From RHLJ01 sp965222205 (lineage in GTDB: Bacteria; Bacteroidota; Rhodothermia; Balneolales; Balneolaceae), in the NCBI GenBank assembly GCA_965222205.1, contig OZ244932.1, positions 3,410,001 through 3,474,000 on the forward strand: 64,000 bases of DNA. The letters run 5' to 3'. The notes under the pieces are model-generated. The model was not told where the DNA came from. It did no database searches and was given only the letters and a program-made list of their open reading frames with translations. Below, one piece after another: positions 61,602 through 64,000 of the stretch. Position 1 is the first letter of the stretch. The number at the start of each line of letters is the position of its first letter. Both the position numbers and the translations under genes were made by a program.

Positions 61602-62736
61602 AAAAGAATCCCGGAATATCGAAACCATTGCAATTCATGCCGGAATGGAACATGATTCAAAGGCCAGATCTATTAGTCCGCCGATGGAACCATCTACCAA
61701 TTTTGAACATGATGAAAAAGGGTACAAGGAGGGAGATTACATTTATACCCGGGATAGTAACCCCAACAGAGATCAGCTCGAAAATGTGCTAACAAAGTTT
61801 GAAAAGGGTGAGGGATGTGCAGCCTTTTCATCGGGTATCGCAGCAATAAACGCTGTATTTATGAGTGTTGAAAAAGGCTCGCATATTTTACTTCCTGAAG
61901 ACTTATATCACGGTTCTAGGGCTTTGTTAGAAAAGTTCGGAGACCGCTGGAATGTTGAGTATTCAGCTGTAGATACCACCAATCTGGAAAAGTTTGAAGC
62001 GGCATTCAGGGCAAATACTAAACTGGTTATTCTGGAAACCCCTTCAAACCCACTACTACTTATCACTGATTTAGAGAAATCAATTAAGATTTCTCATTCT
62101 AAAGGAGCTATAGTGTGCGTTGATAATACCTTCGCTACTCCTTTCAATTCCAACCCAATTAAATTTGGGGCGGATTTGGTGATGCATTCCACCAGTAAGT
62201 ATCTGGGCGGTCACTCTGACATTTTGGGAGGAGCAATAGTTTCAAATAAAAACGATGAGTTTTTTAAGCAAATCAAAAACATTCAAAAAAGTCAGGGCGC
62301 GGTGCCTTCACCAAGAGATTGTTGGCTGTTAACCCGAAGCATCCGAAGCTTTCCGTACCGGATGAGAGCTCATAACAAAAATGCACAAAAGGTTTCGGAG
62401 TTTCTGGATACCCATCCTAAAGCAGTGCAGGTAAATTATCCAGGATTGAAAGGAAATGCCGGACATGAAATTGCTGCCTCACAAATGAAAGGTTTTGGAG
62501 GAATGATTTCCTTTCTGGTAGATGGAGATTATGATGAAACACTTAGAGTAGTAGCCGGCTCAAAAGTAATAAGGAGGGCAACCAGCCTGGGGGGGATTGA
62601 AAGCCTGTGGGAACACCGCCGTTCCAGCGAAAGTGAATCTTCAACAACTCCCGAAAACCTGATTCGGTTTAGTGTGGGGCTTGAGCATATCGATGATCTT
62701 ATAGAGGATTTGAAAAGAGCTCTAAACAGCAATTAA
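61594..62736 (+). CDS. Trans-sulfuration PLP enzyme (cystathionine gamma-synthase/lyase family)
   Basis: A 380-residue Cys/Met-metabolism PLP enzyme. Motifs: YTRDSNPNRDQLENVL, FSSGIAAINAVFMSV, LETPSNPLLLITDL, VDNTFATPFNSNPI and the PLP lysine in HSTSKYLGGHSD. The family covers cystathionine gamma-synthase, beta-/gamma-lyase and methionine gamma-lyase, which sequence alone does not separate well. Its start lies inside the M48 gene, so the two are coupled. Its last 15 bp overlap the convergent DUF5131 gene. Confidence 0.92.
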   Translation: MSKKESRNIETIAIHAGMEHDSKARSISPPMEPSTNFEHDEKGYKEGDYIYTRDSNPNRDQLENVLTKFEKGEGCAAFSSGIAAINAVFMSVEKGSHILLPEDLYHGSRALLEKFGDRWNVEYSAVDTTNLEKFEAAFRANTKLVILETPSNPLLLITDLEKSIKISHSKGAIVCVDNTFATPFNSNPIKFGADLVMHSTSKYLGGHSDILGGAIVSNKNDEFFKQIKNIQKSQGAVPSPRDCWLLTRSIRSFPYRMRAHNKNAQKVSEFLDTHPKAVQVNYPGLKGNAGHEIAASQMKGFGGMISFLVDGDYDETLRVVAGSKVIRRATSLGGIESLWEHRRSSESESSTTPENLIRFSVGLEHIDDLIEDLKRALNSN

Positions 62737-63438
62737 CTCGGGCATTTCATCATAAGTTTGACCATCTAACTCTCTTCCATTTTCTTTTTTTCTAATACCA
62801 CCCCATTGTTTAAAAAAGAATGCTGTTCCACTTTCTTCACACTTATCCCTGATTTCTAAAACCCACTTTTCTTCAATTGGACGAGCTCCAGGTCCTGATT
62901 CACCCCCAACAATTACCCAATCTATTTGATGCAGCTTTAGACTCGGAAGAGGTCCTAATAAAGGTTCAAGAGAAAGAAACTTAATCTTAGCACCACATTC
63001 AACTAAGTCATCTTTACGAGACAAAACAGCTTCGCTTTCAACCGATGTCCCCATCCATATATTATCTGTCCAGGTTAATTGATCAGATACCAGTTTTAAT
63101 CTTTCCGGTCTTTTTGTGAGTACTTGAAAAGTATGCTGTGGGCATTCATTCATAACTTTAAATGTCCTTTTAATGAAGTCAAGAGTAACACCTGGATGGA
63201 ATAAGTCACTCATGCTATTCACGAAAACTATTCGAGGTTTTTTCCATGAAAAAGGAATATCCAAGGCATCTTCATGCATAGCTATTTTAAAACCATTTTT
63301 ATATTTCTCTACTCCCATTGCTTTCAATCTTCTCGACATAATTTCCGCATAGCAATGTTTACAACCCTGACTTACTTTACTGCAACCAGTCGTAGGGTTC
63401 CATGTCATTTCTGTCCATTCAATAGATGATTGTGCCAT
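62722..63438 (-). CDS. DUF5131 (phage Gp37/Gp68) three-Cys-motif protein
   Basis: A 238-residue protein of the Gp37/Gp68 family: SSIEWTEMTWNPTTGCSKVS then QGCKHCYAE (three cysteines, C-x(6)-C-x(2)-C), IVFVNSMSDLFHPGV, VLTKRPERL, WMGTSVES and VIVGGESGPGARP. It resembles radical-SAM-type TIM barrels with a Cys cluster, but no activity is known to me. It is found in phages and integrated elements, usually beside TcmP, as here (37 bp from it). Confidence 0.92.
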   Translation of the reverse strand: MAQSSIEWTEMTWNPTTGCSKVSQGCKHCYAEIMSRRLKAMGVEKYKNGFKIAMHEDALDIPFSWKKPRIVFVNSMSDLFHPGVTLDFIKRTFKVMNECPQHTFQVLTKRPERLKLVSDQLTWTDNIWMGTSVESEAVLSRKDDLVECGAKIKFLSLEPLLGPLPSLKLHQIDWVIVGGESGPGARPIEEKWVLEIRDKCEESGTAFFFKQWGGIRKKENGRELDGQTYDEMPELIAV

Positions 63439-63475
63439 ATCAAATTAATTTATACATATATTGCACATATTTTAT

Positions 63476-64000
63476 TTAAAGATCAAGACCTAATTGATTA
63501 TCTGAATAACTACTGGAAATAGTAGCGAATTTTTTTCCTAGAGGATGTTTGCTAAAAAAAATCAGATGATAAAGTATTCTATTTTTTTCAAAATTACTGA
63601 TAGGTTGAGACAAATGGTGCTTATAGTCTAACTTATCCATTTTTTGAATGTATTTTTCGGAAACAAACTTGATTAAGTTTTGTGGAGTATGCGCGTATAA
63701 ATTTTCGTATTCATATCTCCAATTACTTTCTCCAAGCTGTAGAGCTACTCTAGAATCTTCTGGGTCAGAATATAAAGAATGGTTTCGTCTTAGATCCATA
63801 TCTGAAGCAAAAAGAATAAGAAAATCCATTCTAAATCTAGTTGTTAATTCCAAAATGGTTTTAAAATGAATATTAATCGAAAAGGGATCAACAAAGCAGA
63901 AACATAACGTTGAACCGGATTTTTTAATAGTATTAATCCTTTCAATAACTAGATTAATCTTTTCATTGGAATCAATGTTGAATAATGAGATATCATTAGA
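63476..64000 (-). CDS. tcmP: Three-Cys-motif partner protein TcmP (cut by window end)
   Basis: The frame is open to the end of the window (175 codons seen), so the start lies beyond it. FCFVDPFSINIHFKTILELT (residues near the middle) followed by MDFLILFASDMDLRRN and HLIFFSKHPLGKKF match the TcmP family, whose members are encoded next to DUF5131. TcmP has a methyltransferase-like fold by family description; function not established. An apparent start at 63853 is internal. Confidence 0.82.
   Translation of the reverse strand, partial: SNDISLFNIDSNEKINLVIERINTIKKSGSTLCFCFVDPFSINIHFKTILELTTRFRMDFLILFASDMDLRRNHSLYSDPEDSRVALQLGESNWRYEYENLYAHTPQNLIKFVSEKYIQKMDKLDYKHHLSQPISNFEKNRILYHLIFFSKHPLGKKFATISSSYSDNQLGLDL

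Noticed and set aside
1..64000. tRNA, rRNA or riboswitch genes
   Set aside because: No cloverleaf, rRNA or known riboswitch pattern could be supported by eye in any gap.

Overview
The window reads as chromosome of a free-living heterotroph from the Bacteroidota-Rhodothermota-Balneolota side of the tree, most likely a marine Balneolaceae (inference). The basis is moderate-to-low GC, DUF6090 membrane proteins, TolB-like/TPR proteins, choice-of-anchor B and TIGR03545/TIGR03546 families, a Bacteroidota-type serine palmitoyltransferase, POT transport with many secreted peptidases, and a few Bacteroidota-like TAnnTTTG promoter boxes. No rRNA, tRNA, CRISPR array or prophage was seen.

Region 1 (0-13.2 kb) is plastic and repeat-rich. 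Two TPR/TolB-like signalling-type genes share a C-terminal tail. They are followed by a secreted D-aminoacylase-like amidohydrolase, a VOC lipoprotein, an S9 peptidase, a GxxExxY gene and four DUF6090 genes, one with a premature stop. Almost every gap holds palindromic repeats of several families. Each gap tends to begin with a vestige of the DUF6090 start sequence and end at a real or broken DUF6090 start, so the region looks like a cassette array.

Region 2 (13-36 kb) is dominated by peptide and amide catabolism: a secreted TPR protein, S9, M14, M16 and M20 peptidases, an amidohydrolase and a POT peptide importer. It also holds a PadR-FtsX permease pair, a flavoprotein, a phosphofructokinase with a PPi-type signature, an ankyrin protein and mnmE.

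Region 3 (36-53 kb) is housekeeping and envelope: secG, an MscS channel, a SRAP protein that has lost its catalytic residues, a CPBP protease, a DEAD-box-like protein with broken helicase motifs and an acidic triplicated insert, an endolysin-type M15 peptidase, a Sua5/YciO protein, a dead nuclease gene, serine palmitoyltransferase, the TIGR03546-TIGR03545 pair, a membrane LytTR regulator, a TlpA-like thioredoxin whose membrane anchor is cut off by a stop codon, and a REP-associated tyrosine transposase with a palindromic repeat inside its reading frame.

Region 4 (53.6-60.3 kb) is the most system-like part. It is a six-gene minus-strand operon behind a perfect 11-bp dyad: a MhqO-like VOC dioxygenase, a MhqD-like hydrolase, a Kef-type cation/proton antiporter with an RCK domain, a UBP-type zinc finger, a cyclic-nucleotide-domain histidine kinase, and a receiver-glutaredoxin-thioredoxin-reductase fusion without either redox cysteine pair. 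I read it as an electrophile/quinone stress detoxification and signalling module (inference).

Region 5 (60.3-64 kb) has an M48 CAAX-type protease overlapping a trans-sulfuration PLP enzyme, then a DUF5131 (Gp37/Gp68) gene and its usual partner TcmP, which runs off the window and may mark the edge of an accessory island.
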